Assembly: GCA_020746875.1 (NCBI GenBank)
Contig: JAGTJL010000005.1
Coordinates: forward strand, 1,798,001-1,862,000
Direction of reading: 5' to 3'
Length of the DNA stretch: 64,000 bases
From: Rhexocercosporidium sp. MPI-PUGE-AT-0058
Lineage: Eukaryota > Ascomycota > Leotiomycetes > Helotiales
The notes under the pieces are model-generated. The model was given only the letters and a program-made list of their open reading frames with translations. It made no database searches and was not told the origin of the DNA. Position 1 is the stretch's first letter. Each line of letters begins with the position of its first letter. Position numbers and translations under genes: made by a program. This document shows positions 36,983 through 49,400 of the stretch, in pieces.

Positions 36983-37771
36983 GTCGGTGTAGACATCTAG
37001 AGATAACGAAGCATTTACTCTTGGCGTTTAGTACTGAAACAGATACTTCCCACTATACTTGTGATTCTTCCAATTCACCCCGCTGTGCCACTGGACTAAC
37101 CATCAAGCGAAGCTTCTGTGCGCATTATATGGGAGCACTTCCAGGGTAGACGTGCTCCAAACGTCACCAAAAGAATCCACGACTTTTATGGAAACTTTGG
37201 CTTTTCAAGGTCGAACCTATGTGAAAAACGGGTCCGTCCATTGATGCCGTGGGGATAAGTCTTGAGAGCTCTGTACATTCTGGGCACATAGCTAACATCC
37301 TCTGAAATCAGAAGCGGTACCAATTAAACGTAAATTTAATATTAGCAGATGAATCACATACAGAATCCAATTTTTTTTTAAAAAAAATTGAGTAATTCTT
37401 GAAAGCAAGTCTGAGTCTTTGCTTTCACTCCTGCACTTTCTACTTTAACTCTAGAGCTCCGCAACACCTTTACAGACTACATATCCGAACCCAAATCATT
37501 ATCTAAAGGGACGCGAAACCGAATTAACATAACAACTCGCTATATGACAGTCAAAATCAAGGCATGTTTCCACGCTTCTATTCTCAATGCTTAGCGATTT
37601 TCTCGGTTTTCAGGGGCTTAAGCGAGACTGACCAAAACAACAACAATAAGGTCTCCTAGGATCAATCATGCTCGTCTGAATATTTTTCGCAGTCCTGAGT
37701 AGTGACAGCCAGTTATCTGTACAGCTCTAAGCTTTGAAAATTAAAGTGAAGTTGCTTACCTGTAGATGGCC
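36983..37771. other. Convergent intergenic region, AT-rich
   Basis: This lies between the 3' end of NOP53 and the 3' end of a minus-strand hypothetical gene. A near-perfect poly(T)/poly(A) palindrome, CAA-T9-A8-TTG, occurs at about 37368-37390. No gene is seen. Confidence 0.45.
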
Positions 37772-39302
37772 TCAACCAGCGTTTGGCACCTCGCCGAACG
37801 GGACACTACTGGAACATCTGCAATAATCGGTGCATTCGTAGCACTGACATGGGATTGTGGTCCTAGTCACTCTCGGAACCTGCACGGCTCTTATGAGCTT
37901 TGCTCTTGCCAACGACTGGTCGCATATATCACAATTGTTCTCGAATCTGACATATCCTTGGGTCGGGACAGAGATTGGAATATCGAGTGTTTGGCCAGGA
38001 TAGACGAAGACAGGAGTACTTATGTATCCATTCGCAGCCACGATGGATTCCACTGGCCACATTCGCTTGCTATCTTCAGAAGCGTCAAGGAATGACACCG
38101 CCGGGATAGCTGACTGGGACTTATTGTCGAATAATGACTTTGTAGGTGAAGTGGCCGAAGTGAAGCCAGTCCAACATTGTTGACACCCCGTGGCAGTTGT
38201 ACCTAACGTAACATTGCCTGTGGACAGTTCGTCAGACAATGACGACACGTGAGTTGCAAGTGAAGGCTCTTTGCTGATTGGGGAGCTTATAGGTAAAATA
38301 CTCGAAGAAGGAGGTGGAATGTTGAGCCGCAAGCTGGATGGTGGCTTAAGGCAATCATAGCTGGCGGCAGGTTGAGTCGAAGGAATGGTAATCGTCGAAA
38401 GAGCATCGTTCTTTGTCGAAATTCCATGCAAAGTGGAATCTTGAGTGAAGTTATTGAGTAGAGACTTCACTGGTAGCTGCTCGGATTTCGATGGGAGATC
38501 CAATTAAAGTCCACCCGAACCGAGGCATAGGCCTCTTTAGGTAGAAAGCACTTCCGTGGGAGTAGACAACCCTAGGTATCCTTTGATGACATTTTCGACC
38601 GTATATCGTTGCACTGCAGTTGGTAGACTTCGGATGACCAACTCGACTGATGAAGGGTAAGGTTGCTTCGTTGGTACTGCTGCATTTGGCCTAGATGCGC
38701 TGCTTTATATCTTCCCTTATGTATGTCGGGCGGTAGGTGCTTCTTGCAGGGATGAAGTCGGTATGTCGTCCACCTCCTGACCTGCCAGGGGCGCGCTTGC
38801 AGAGTTTTGGACTATTGATGTACTGGCTGGAGCATCTTTGAGGTCCAGCTTCACTGATATCAAGTTGGGTGATGTCCTCTTCAATGGGCTTCACTCCCTT
38901 GGCAGTATATGCAAGCTTTTCCTCAACCGTACATATGCCATGCGCGTCCTGTGCGATATCCGAAGAAGTGATTTGGGGAACACTTCCTTGTGAAGTGATA
39001 GGGGTTTGGCCCAAGCTGGCTGAGACGATGAGAAATTCCCAGTATCTAGTCCAGTGACCTGCAATCCACCGACGCATGCAGCAATCACAAAAGCACCTCC
39101 CGAGAGATGCATGCTGGAGCCAGTCCTCAGACTCAATGCAAGTACCTAAGAATTGGAGATGACCGAGCAATCTCTAAGCTGCGATACATGGTACGAAGGA
39201 CTGGGCAAGAGAAGAGCAAATTTTGGAAAAGAGTGGTTGGAGGGCCATTGACGATTTCAATGATTGAATCCACGAGTACGACAGCAGTCGACGTAGCCAT
39301 AG
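37772..39302 (-). CDS. Hypothetical multi-exon protein (model incomplete)
   Basis: Protein-like sequence runs along the minus strand in three phases, which suggests introns. A block at about 39150-38782 encodes a segment with DITQLDISEAGPQRC. An intron at 38781-38691 (donor GTCAGG, acceptor CTAG) joins it in frame to a block encoding VELVIRSLPTAVQRYTVEN. A third open block (38503-37772, 243 codons) is Ser/Thr/Pro-rich and ends in a Cys-rich tail with CDICDQ and CQCYECTDYCRCSS. The join between the second and third blocks is unclear; no strong donor is visible. The start could be the ATG at 39302 or the one at 39111, which opens with a signal-peptide-like stretch. No family is recognised. It may be an expressed lineage-specific gene or a decaying one. 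Confidence 0.4.
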
Positions 39303-39673
39303 GCAGGGGATACTAATTACAGATGCAGCCAAACTTTCCAGATGAATGGTCACAAAGATAATGACTTGACTTACGTATGCTCTGAGGTCACAAAACTATT
39401 CTGACTAGTAGCGTATGATCAAGAGAGTGTTCTTCAGCAACATCGCTGAGGATGCTGTTGCACTTACTTTAGGTCATTTCTAACATACAAACTGCAGGTC
39501 TCGATCGTGCACCGGAGCATGGAAGTAATAGTATTGCGATCCAGAAAGCGAAGTCGGTGTTCCCGAGCCAATGATGTATAGCCGTGTTCTCAATCCAGGA
39601 ATACTTACAGAATAACTTCAAAGCCTAAGGTAATTGAAGGCGCTCTTGTTTTCGCCATTCTAAGCCGAAGGCG
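39303..39673. other. Intergenic region, no gene seen
   Basis: It lies between the start side of the hypothetical gene and the 3' end of the uridine kinase gene, both on minus. No open frame or repeat of note is seen. Confidence 0.4.
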
Positions 39674-41959
39674 TTAACAGCCGAAGTATTTACGCTCGAT
39701 CCACTGAAACATCGAATTAGCGTGAACCAGTAGAGGGTTCGTTGGTAAGGGACTGCGGGTGAGAGGAGACTGATTTGTGTATCAGAAACACAAGATAGAT
39801 CCGATTGAACTTACCCTCTCCTCGAAATCCGCGACAATTGTGCACACAACAATCTTCACCTCCGGAAAGACTTTCGTCAACCTCATCAGACCCATGCGTC
39901 CTGCGAAGTAAGTAACGAATACGATCTTTTCTTCAGGAACCCCGTGATCCACCAAGACTTGCACGGCCATCAGAGCTGCACCCCCACTACTCATCTAACA
40001 AAGCTAAATGTCAGCCTCTCCCATCAATCAATAATGGGAACTGTGATTTCGACCAAAATGGTCCCCCCTCGGGATCAGGTAGAAATAAATGGAGACTTTT
40101 GATCGAAAAGCGATTGCGTCACTTACTTGTGGGTCAAGTATCAAAACACTGTCATGACTTTCAATTTGCTCTGGAAGTTTGAGATAGTGCAATTCAGGTT
40201 CTCCGGTACGAACGTTCGACTGAATCAGTAACCTACCCGTGCGGCAATCTGGAAGAACACGCTTCAGGCCGGTCTCAAAAGCAGAGCCAGCACGAAGAAC
40301 TGTAGGCAACCTCGAGGTTAGAAATTGTGGCTTTTTTCGGTTCTCTTCTTGTGGGGGTGGTGAGGGGATTGCAAATTGTTGAGATTGGTTGAAACATGTT
40401 TTAAGAGTGATGGTCCCACCTGCGCCAAAAAGGAACAAAAGAATAACCTAGGGCACTCACTAACAACCGCGCTGGTTTGTCCTGTTGCCTGCAAGCCGTG
40501 ATATTTGTTGCCTGTGGGTGTCTTCACAACCTTCTCCTTGAAGTAGATTTTGTTCATTGCACTAATCTCAATTAGAATCAAGTCTACACAATTCGTCGAT
40601 GCTTCATGGACTTACTGTTCAACCAGAAGCGAGGACAGACGGTCGAAGTAGAATATGAAGTCTTCCGCTGAGGTGTCTATGTCCTGAATTATTGTATTCA
40701 TTCCCCGGAGCTGTGAGGTCTGCTCCAATAACAGCACATTTTCGGACAGGGGCTCGTCTTCGCTACTCTATACTCAAGAATACAGATTAGTAAGGCTCGA
40801 CATGTTGGTAGTAAGTCAAGAGGTCCCTCGCCACCCTAATCATGAATTACTGGGTAAGTGGGAAACGCCTCGGCAGCACAAAGAGGATGCGAAAGGTTCT
40901 CATACCTGTCCTAGCTTCTTTAGCTCAGCCCTATGGGCTTTAGATTTCTCGATCAGTTTGCGTTCGATGTACTGAATCACCATTGCTGTGTGAGGTTAGA
41001 ATATGGATTCATAAGGAAGCAGGCACACTAACTGATAGCGACTCTGTTTTCAACGCCTCGTGGAACGATGATGTCTACCCAAGTTTAAGGAATGTGAGTG
41101 ACTATGTTGCTGGTGAGAACCTACCTGCCACCTTCCTTTGAGGCTCGACATACTGCTCAAAATTCGGTTTCACGTATAGAAACCACTGTTTGATACAACC
41201 TTCGATATCTCTGCCGCGCTCGGAGACATCTCTTAGTACTGAAGATGGAATCAGCTAACATACTCGGCGAACAGTGACCGATATTTACTTCTCCGAGACA
41301 AGCAAGTGTCAGCATCTGCTTCACAGAAAATCTAACGATCCAGATCAGGGCTGAAGCATTACGTTGGGACAAGACAGCTCACCTTCATATCCAAGAGCTC
41401 CAGCACCCTCGGATCGTACAATGCAAAAATCCCTTCCAGAACGAGAACATGGGGAGAGTAGATGGACGTCGTCTCCGCTTCTCTCGCATGTTTGGCGAAA
41501 GAATAGATTGGGATTTCAGCCCTCTTCCTACGATTTGATCAGTACACTAAAGGTTTTGCGTACATAGTAGAATGGTGTAGTTGAACACTTCGAAGACTTG
41601 CAATGAGATGGGTTGGAAATAAGTACCCAGCTTTCAGGTCACGCAATCGATCAACCAACACATCGAAGTCAATGGCATCTGGGGAGTCAAAGTCGTATTC
41701 ATTCCGAAAGGCTTTGCGAGACGCCTCCTCGTCCAGTGATTTGTAGAATGAATCCTGAAGCGAAGTCAACACCGATGGCTTCCAAATTCTAGCAGTTGCG
41801 TACCATGGAAAGAATTACGACCCATGGAAGGCTCAATTTCGAAACGATGGCATGAGATAAAGTGGATTTACCAGAGCCCGAAGAGCCAGCAATTCCAATA
41901 ATGCTCACATCTGCCCATGGCGGCGAGTAGTGGGCTCTTTTGCTCACGACGTCTGTCAT
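39674..41959 (-). CDS. Uridine kinase with C-terminal uracil phosphoribosyltransferase domain (Urk1 type)
   Basis: At least ten small exons can be followed. Exon 1 (41959-41804) holds the Walker A loop GSSGSGKS (residues 25-32). The next exons (41754-41627, 41527-41383) encode [21 protein letters not shown] and [16 protein letters not shown], all typical of uridine kinases. Later exons encode [25 protein letters not shown] and IIVPRG, then a helical linker. The C-terminal half is UPRT-like: [40 protein letters not shown] and [11 protein letters not shown]. The last exon is 39703-39674. The protein salvages uridine and cytidine to UMP and CMP; in many such fusions the UPRT part lacks activity, which cannot be judged here. 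It is head-to-head with the GID8-like gene, 480 bp apart. Confidence 0.93.
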
Positions 41960-42438
41960 AGTCGACTTAGAGCAGGCCGCTGTTGAGGCTGGCTGGTGGA
42001 GCTGGTCCAGCAGAATATTGGCAGTGATATATTGCGCGGCTATGGATTCAGAGCTTTGAGTTGAGCTCTTTCTTGGCCCGAAGCTATCACGAGGTATCTT
42101 TTCTCAGGAAAAGAGAATCTTCGATGACGACGAGGACGAAGCTGAAGCTTGGAAAGGAAAGTAAAAGAGGTTGGAGTGAAATCGTGACCTGCCAATGTCT
42201 CTCGGGCGACCTTCCTTAATCGGGCTAGCTCGTCTCGAGCAGCACTAGCTGCCCCGTAGCCCTCTTCGCTTGAGCTTGACGTCCCGAACTTTATAAATCT
42301 CTCGAAATCTCTGTTTGCATCCCTCTTCCACCTCCTTCCAAACAACTTCATATTCTTTCATTCCTGTCGAGGCTTTCAGGGCGCAGTGCTGGACACTCCA
42401 GCCCTTCCGCGCGCAAACAAATGACACATGGAGGCTAG
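41960..42438. promoter_or_regulatory. Divergent promoter region of uridine kinase and GID8-like genes
   Basis: This 480 bp gap lies between two opposite starts. A 103-codon minus-strand frame (42351-42040) lies wholly inside it; it is arginine-rich and gives no family signal, so I treat it as noncoding. Confidence 0.45.
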
Positions 42439-43691
42439 ATGATGAGCACAGCTGCGAAAATGGTGAGCTCACCCCGCCCACCTTAACTCACCTCTGGACT
42501 GGACATGACGCTGACCGCTATCAGGCTTCATCTACAGCTTCCACCACCACCCCTCTACGACATACCTTCGAGAGACGTGCCGAGGATGTCAAACCACTGA
42601 AAAGGTACGTTCTGCTGTGACGTGGGACCTCGTCCCATTGTTTTCCCCGATCCTACTCTTTCGTCGGCAACCACCAACATGATGACTTTCATCAACTGGG
42701 AATCTCTCCTAAAAATTACGCATGCGGAGAACAAATTTAGTTGTCTACCTGATCCGTTTCCTCGAAAGCAACACTCCAGTATAGCGGGATGGAAATTGGA
42801 AATCCAAGCTGAGCCTTATTTACAATAGTGATATCAACGCCCTCATTTTCGACTACCTCACAACTGAAGGCTATCCATCTGCCGCTGCCAAGTTCTCGAA
42901 AGAAGCAAATCTACGACCGCGACAGGAGGAAGAGTCGCTGAGGGCTCGACGTCAGATACAGCATTCCATCCACTCTGGCAATATACAAGAAGCTGTCGAA
43001 GCTCTCAACGAGCTTGAACCTCAGGTTAGCCGTACATTTCTTCCCTCCTGTTCCCCTTTCTTTGCTATGATTAGAAAGTTTCATGCACCACTCATATAGC
43101 CTTCGGGTCGGTGATGAGAAAAATTCTCCAACTTCAGTCCTCAGTATGAGCAAAGCCACATTCATATACTCTTTAACTAGCAGCCACGGCGCGTTCCCAG
43201 GCTAACCTGGGCATATATAGGTCCTGGACAGTAATCCCTCGTTGCATTTTGCGCTTCTGCGTTTGCAGCTTGTGGAGCTGATTCGAGTTTGTAATGCAAC
43301 ACCAGGCGGAAAAGGTGACCTTACTCCAGCCTTAACCTTTGCTAGCACCCAGCTAGCACCGCGGGCACCTACCAACAATGAGTTCATGGAGGACCTTGAG
43401 CGGACAATGGCCCTGCTAGTCTTCCCTCCGGATAGTCTTGAGCCACCGCTTGCTGCACTGTTGCGCCCGGAGCTTAGGCGAACCGTTGCCGATAGAGTCA
43501 ACAAAGCCATCCTGACAGTTCAAAATGCAAGACGGGATGCTGCCATAAGGAGTCTTGTTCGTTTACGAGCTTGGGCGGAAGATACAGCGAGGCAAAGCAA
43601 GAAAGACCTGCCATCTCATATGGAGCTAGGACTTGATGGTGATGAGAGAAACAGGTCTATTGAGAACGGACACGAGCCTATGATAACATGA
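42439..43691 (+). CDS. LisH-CTLH-CRA protein, GID8-type subunit of the GID/CTLH ubiquitin ligase
   Basis: Four exons (42439-42462, 42525-42604, 42829-43024, 43221-43691) give 256 residues. After a short variable N-terminus, DINALIFDYLTTEGY starts a LisH motif, followed by a CTLH helix bundle with IQHSIHSGNIQEAVEAL and a CRA-type end with LHFALLRLQLVELIR, NEFMEDLERTMALLVF and HMELG. The order and length match GID8 (Twa1 in animals), a scaffold subunit of the GID/CTLH E3 ligase that degrades gluconeogenic enzymes in yeast. Introns 2 and 3 are long for this window (224 and 196 bp). Exon 1 is only eight codons and is inferred from a GTGAGC donor and frame. Confidence 0.9.
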
Positions 43692-44445
43692 GCATTCAAG
43701 AGATCATGGCATTGCAATGTAACATTGAGAGGATCACTATGGCGCTGGCGGATTGTGTTCAAGGCGTCGATGGTTTGCATGGGAGTTCTCTGGTAGAGGT
43801 ATTACCCGGTGGCTTGGGGCGGCGTCTGGTTGAGAGAAGGCAAGATTAGTTAATCACGATATTCGAGGGCTCTACTTTAAGTTTTCCACGGCGCGAATTG
43901 AGCAATCTTCGTATCGACATTATTCATGACCCTGAGAAATGCTAAGCGGAGATTTATTTCTATGTCGTACATTGGTGATAGAAATTGAAACACCGGTCTT
44001 CCACAGCAGAGTACCGTCAAGCCGAACAGAAACCACACTCGGAAATCGATTCGAGTGGTTTCTTATCTAAAATATGTTTGAGCATTGACCTCCACATGCA
44101 GATGACTAGCAGCCTCAGATTTTTTCTTCCATCGCTGCCGTCCAAACCGAAGCGGGCTGGTTGTGTGGTGTTGCTGGATCCAGTCCGTGTCTTCCGTGCG
44201 CAACAGTTGCTCCGAAGTGACTACGTCAGATCGCCCTGGCTGGATAAGAAGCTTCACAATCCAACCACCTCGATCACCGGCTCCATCCTTCTCCTTCTCC
44301 CTGTCTACCCGCCGCCGCCGCCACCATTCCTATTGCCTCCCTTACGCTCGTTATCAACACGATCCTCTGCTCCTACAAATATGATCTACGCATCCTAGAT
44401 TACTCTTATCACCCCGCCCAGCGTTCAATTGGATAAATTGGTGCC
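43692..44445. other. Intergenic region, no gene seen
   Basis: It holds the GID8-like 3' UTR and the promoter of the alternative NADH dehydrogenase. A pyrimidine-rich tract with a CCGCCG run lies at about 44280-44345, before the start. Confidence 0.45.
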
Positions 44446-46656
44446 ATGCTGAAGCAGCGAGCTCCCGTCTGTGTTGCGCGGTTCGGCCTCAATGGAACAG
44501 CAACGGCAACACGCAACTCTCTCCTCCTCTCGCAACGAATAAATACAAGATCTTACCACTCCAATTGCAAGCTTGTCCGGCCTACGCGATTTGCCCGCCA
44601 GGCGCAATGGCAGCAGCTTCTTCGATCCCCGAGCATACGCTTTGTGTCCGGGAAACCACTTCCACAACAGCGATCCTGGCTTGTCAACTTCGCATACCGG
44701 TCTGCTGCGCTGATTGGAGGCTCCATCGTGGTTTTTGGCGTTGCAGTAGCGGCCTTCTTCCTGTACGATGCCTCGACATACCGAGAGGACCCGTCATATA
44801 AGGACATTCAGGTGTCCGAGATTGCCTTGACCCCTCGACGAGGTGGCCCTAAGAATCTTCCTATCGCAGAAGTACAGATTGACGACGATGACTGCGCGGA
44901 AATGCAGAGACAAAAGGACAAGCCGAAATTAGTCATACTGGGAGGTGGATGGGGAAGTGTAGCGCTGTTGAAGACTCTGAACCCAGAGGAATACCATGTC
45001 ACACTCGTCTCGCCTACGAACTATTTTTTGTTTACGCCCATGCTTCCATCCGCCACTGTCGGTACTCTCGAGTTCCGGTCCCTAGTTGAACCGATCAGAA
45101 GAATTGTCGCAAGAGTTAGAGGGCATTACCTGCGGGCATCGGCAGAAAATATCGAGTTCTCAGAAAAGCTCGTCGAGTTGTCACAGAAGGACAATGAAGG
45201 CAACGAAGTTCGATTCTATCTTCCATATGATAAGCTGGTTATTGGAGTAGGGTCAACGACCAATCCCCACGGCGTTACTGGCTTGGAGCACTGTCATTTC
45301 CTCAAGGCAAGTGACCATAGTTCTTCCTCACCTCTCCCTGGCCATGTCCCAAACCTATGTTGACACTTCTTAATATACTTCCTGGCGCATTGCTAACCAG
45401 AACTCTTCCGCAGGATATTGATGACGCTCAGAAGATTAGGAATCACATCCTCACCAATCTGGAATATGCATGCCTACCAACGACACCAGATGAAGAACGA
45501 AGACGCCTGCTTTCCTTTGTAGTCAGTGGCGGTGGTCCCACAGGAGTCGAATTTGCTGCTGAGCTTTTTGATCTGCTCAACGAAGACCTTACAGCCCACT
45601 TCCCTAAGATCCTTAGGAATGAGATTTCAGTCCATCTCATTCAGAGCCGAGGACACATCCTCAATACCTACGACGAGGCGCTATCGAAGTATGCTGAAGA
45701 ACGTTTTGCCCGTGATCAGGTGGAGATCCTCACCAACTCACGAGTAAAGGAAGTAAGGAGTGACAGAATTCTGTTCACGCAAAAGGGTGAAAATGGAGAG
45801 ACTATCACTAAGGAGCTGCCAATGGGGTTCTGCCTTTGGTCTACTGGGGTTTCACAAACAGAGTTCTGCCAGCGCGTTTCTGAGGTACTTGGCGCTGTTC
45901 AGTCGAATAGGCATGCTCTTGAGACAGATACGCATCTTCGTTTGAACGGTACGCCTCTGGGTGACGTCTATGCCATTGGAGACTGCGCAACTGTGCAAAA
46001 TAACGTTGCAGACCACCTAGTAACTTTTCTCCGCACTATTGCATGGGAGAAAGGGAAGGACCCAGAGACCGTGCAAATTACCTTTAGCGAGTGGCGAGAG
46101 ATTGCCCAGAAAGTTCGTAAGAGGTTCCCACAAGCTGCAGACCACTTGAAGCGATTAGACAAACTTTTTGCTGCTTACGACAAGGATCAGTCTGGAACCC
46201 TTGACTTCGGCGAGATGCGCGAGCTTTTGATGCAAATCGACAGCAAGCTCACCTCTTTGCCTGCGACGGCACAGCGTGCTCACCAGCAGGGCCAGTATCT
46301 CGGACACAAATTCAATAAGATGGCGCGGGCCGCCCCTGGACTGAAAGTCAACGAGGTGAGCTATGGTGATCTCGACGAGGCCGTCTATAAGGCCTTCGAG
46401 TACCATCACTTGGGTAGCTTAGCTTACGTTGGAAATGCCGCGGTCTTTGATTTGGGTGGTGGTTGGAACTTGACTGGTGGTCTCTGGGCTGTGTATGCTT
46501 GGAGGAGCATCTACTTTGCTCAAAGTGTGAGCTTCAGAACGAGAATCCTATTGGCGATGGACTGGGCAAAAAGGGCTCTATTCGGAAGAGGTAAACCACC
46601 TTTTCACCTTAAGATTAATGATGTACTAACAATGAGTAGATCTTATGAACTGGTAG
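44446..46656 (+). CDS. External alternative NADH dehydrogenase with EF-hand (NDE/NDB type)
   Basis: Three exons (44446-45306, 45414-46590, 46640-46656) encode 684 residues. A basic, hydroxylated N-terminus suggests mitochondrial targeting; a hydrophobic segment (about 87-107) would anchor it in the inner membrane. The first Rossmann motif LVILGGGWGSVALL is at about 161 and the second VVSGGGPTGVEFAAE at about 320. An EF-hand DKDQSGTLDFGE near 542 marks the Ca-binding subgroup that faces the intermembrane space. It oxidises cytosolic NADH and passes electrons to ubiquinone without pumping protons. Intron 1 uses a GC donor (AAG|GCAAGT to CCGCAG). The last intron has a perfect TACTAAC branch and leads to the family ending DLMNW. 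Confidence 0.95.
45307..45413 (+). other. GC-AG intron in the NADH dehydrogenase gene
   Basis: The donor is AAG|GCAAGT, the classic context for GC-AG introns. A TGCTAAC branch site and CGCAG acceptor follow. Splicing joins HCHFLK to DIDDAQK, which is conserved family sequence; no GT donor nearby keeps the frame. Confidence 0.85.
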
Positions 46657-47282
46657 ACTGTCTGCTTCAACAGAGACTCAATGGCCCGCCATGACTATTA
46701 TAGCCTGCACGGAGCTGTTACATAGAATCGGGGAAGGCGTTGGTTAAAATACCTTCACCTGCTAGATGTATAGCCAGAGCGTATGATAGAGCTTTCGTTC
46801 CAGACAAGAATGAACCCGTTGCAGTGTCATTTATCAAACGCCACTACTTTACTAAGCATATGTCTTGTAGGTCTTTCAGGACATGCATGGACGTGGCGAT
46901 CAAAGTGCAAGTGCATACACGGAAATTGTTCTGCAGCTGAATTCCCCAATCCGGTGTTATCGGGACTCGGTGGTCCACAAGTTCTGTAAGGTTGAGTAAC
47001 AATCTGGAGGTACAAACCTGGGGAGAGAAGTCACAGGAACCCCAAATCAGTACAGGCATAGAGGTGTTTTTGTGGTCGTAAATCGTAAAGTGTAAAGTCT
47101 GCAGTCTTTAGATGGCCCTCGAAAATTACACAACAGCCTATTCGGGCGAGGAAACCACTACTGAGAAGACCATACCTCCCCAGGCATCCACTCAACCCGG
47201 CGATGTCTGCATGAGACTGTTGCCAATGTACTCAGACTTATGAGGGACAATGAATTGTTCCTCGTGCAGAACTCCCTCCACA
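46657..47282. other. Convergent 3' region, no gene seen
   Basis: It holds the 3' UTRs of the alternative NADH dehydrogenase (plus) and the Zn2Cys6 factor (minus). Only short frames without coding character are present. Confidence 0.45.
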
Positions 47283-49400
47283 TCAAACAACACGAGGCGT
47301 AAGTTGCTGCTGATCGAACGTCTGGCCCTCTCGCTCAATGAACTTCGATGGGTGCATCAACTCATCCTGACAAAACTCACAACAAACATCAGCCCTAGAA
47401 TTTCTAGCGTAACGGCCACTGATGTTGGGTCTTTCCTTACCTTCAGTACAATAACAGCCTGGTTCACACCGAGATTCTCGGCAATGTATTTCATCTTACC
47501 GCGGAGGTAGATTCGTTCCGAGGGCGAGGCAAAGTCTGAGCAAGAGGTGACGTAGATAGGCCAGAGGAGGAACATGCTTGCGCGAGCTTTCATTGAGGCT
47601 TGTATCTCAATGTCGTTCTCGAATATGTTGGTTTTTGCTGGGCTTGTCATGGGTGTCCACCCAAAGTGCTGTGTGATGTCTCAGTCAATAAATTTTTAGC
47701 GAGAACTTACTGTGCTCGAAGACGGGTGTAGGATATTGGTAGAGGGAGGAAGGAGGTATGTTGGGCAACGGTTGTACCGGATCGCACGTGGGTAAAGAGT
47801 GTGAAGGAAGTCTTACATATGGGACGCTGGAGATGATATCCTGGATGAGGGTACGGCATCTCCTCGACGCTTCCGCGTACTCGGCCGTCATCATGTACTC
47901 GTGAGGGCCATTCAGCCATGCTATACACCTCAAGATAGTCGACCAGATCAGGATCCTGCACGAGCGTGCAACGTTGTATTTATTCGCCATCCACAACTCC
48001 CCAAACGAGTACACCCTCCCGGGATAAACGAGCGAAGTAGCAAGGTTCGAAGGTTCAAATTCGCTCCAGTCGGTGATCTCGACTACCCACGATGGTGGTA
48101 GAGCAGCCAGCCAATCAACGTACTGTTTTTCCAAGCACTCTGCTCTTCGAAGGAGATTAACGACTTTCTCGGTGTTTTCGATAGATCTCGCCGCAAGCTT
48201 TGTGGTTTTTTGGTTGTCAGCCTGTATTTCTGACATCTCGACGTGCAGCTTCGAAAATGTTTTATCAAGATCGTCTATATTTGCTTCTAGCCAGTCGAAC
48301 TCAGGATCTAACGGTAGTCCGGCGGCGACTGAAAGAGGGATCTGCAACGGATGAGGGGGATATTTGAGATATTCGGTTCGGAAACATACCATTTGCTCTC
48401 GAACAGCGACTGCCAACTCTGGTCCATACCGACTCCTCCTCTGCTCAGCTGATCGTGCCTTCAAAAGCGTCAGGGCTCCATCTATGTGAGATTTCCAGCC
48501 CCTCAGAGCCATTTCTGACGGCAAGATTTGCTATTCAGAGGTCAGGGTGGCAAGAGGATGACAAGGATAGTCACATCTATCCAAGAAAACTTACCTCGAA
48601 CTTTGCAAGAAGGAGGACAGAAGCCACTACGGAATCGTCCAGAGCCTGTGATGGATCACGCAAAGCAAGGTTGATTTCACTCAAGGCCTGCAGATACAGC
48701 ATCCGAGTCTTTGATGCAGAAACTGGGGAAAGCCGCTGCGTTCCAAAGGCAGCCAGCGTCACTGCTGAAAATGCAACAGGCAAGCATCGGCTGGAACTTG
48801 GGATATTTAAAAGCGGAATCACAAAATCCAGATACCCTTTGTTAGGGCCGGCTTCCGGAATGTTGACAAAGTTGGCAATGAAGAAACACTCTGCATGCCG
48901 ATCAATCTGCTCCATCAAAGGTGTGTTTATTAGTGGAGTTGGTGCTGATAGCCGGCGTTGAACAACCGAGCTCTCATAATAGCTCGAAGGGCCAGACTGT
49001 GAAAATCCATGTACGTTGCTTTGGCTCTTGCTGCTAACACAAGGAACTAATGGACCTTGAATAGCATCTTCAGTTCCTTTCTTGCGCGGGGTACGGGGCT
49101 TGTAGCGGAGCTTGTCTTCGGGCCAGTCTCGATATCCTGGACACGGTTTCTTGTACTTCAAACACCTAGAGCAGGAAGGTCGTCCTTCATCGCACTAAAA
49201 GGAACCTGGTTAGAACGGGCCCCCTGGTAAAGAGAGGCAGAATATGTAATTGTCCATGATGGAGAGCACTACAAACCTTTATACGTCGTATACGGCAGCG
49301 ATCACAACCTGTCGAAGGCTTCCAGGGTAACAAAAGTTAGTTTATAGAGTGCCATGATATCCCAGAGCGGAAGGATACTGACCTTCCCCGTGTTGACCAT
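47283..49400 (-). CDS. Zn2Cys6 transcription factor with fungal TF domain 2
   Basis: Six exons (49400-49383, 49318-49277, 49194-48595, 48530-47817, 47668-47441, 47366-47283) give 561 residues. The binuclear zinc cluster is split over three exons: C11-x2-C14-x6-C21-x6-C28-x2-C31-x6-C38, beginning MVNTGKPSTGCDRCR. A basic linker (RYKPRTPRKKG) follows. The rest matches the alpha-helical fungal-specific transcription factor domain 2 (PF11951 type), with ECFFIANFVNIPEAG and LLWPIYVTSCSDFASPSER near the C-terminus. It is a nuclear DNA-binding regulator. Targets cannot be told from sequence; neighbours are housekeeping genes, so no cluster-specific role is implied. Confidence 0.92.

Noticed and set aside
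42040..42351. 103-codon minus-strand frame between uridine kinase and GID8-like genes
   Set aside because: Arginine-rich chance frame in a divergent promoter gap with no homology-like pattern.
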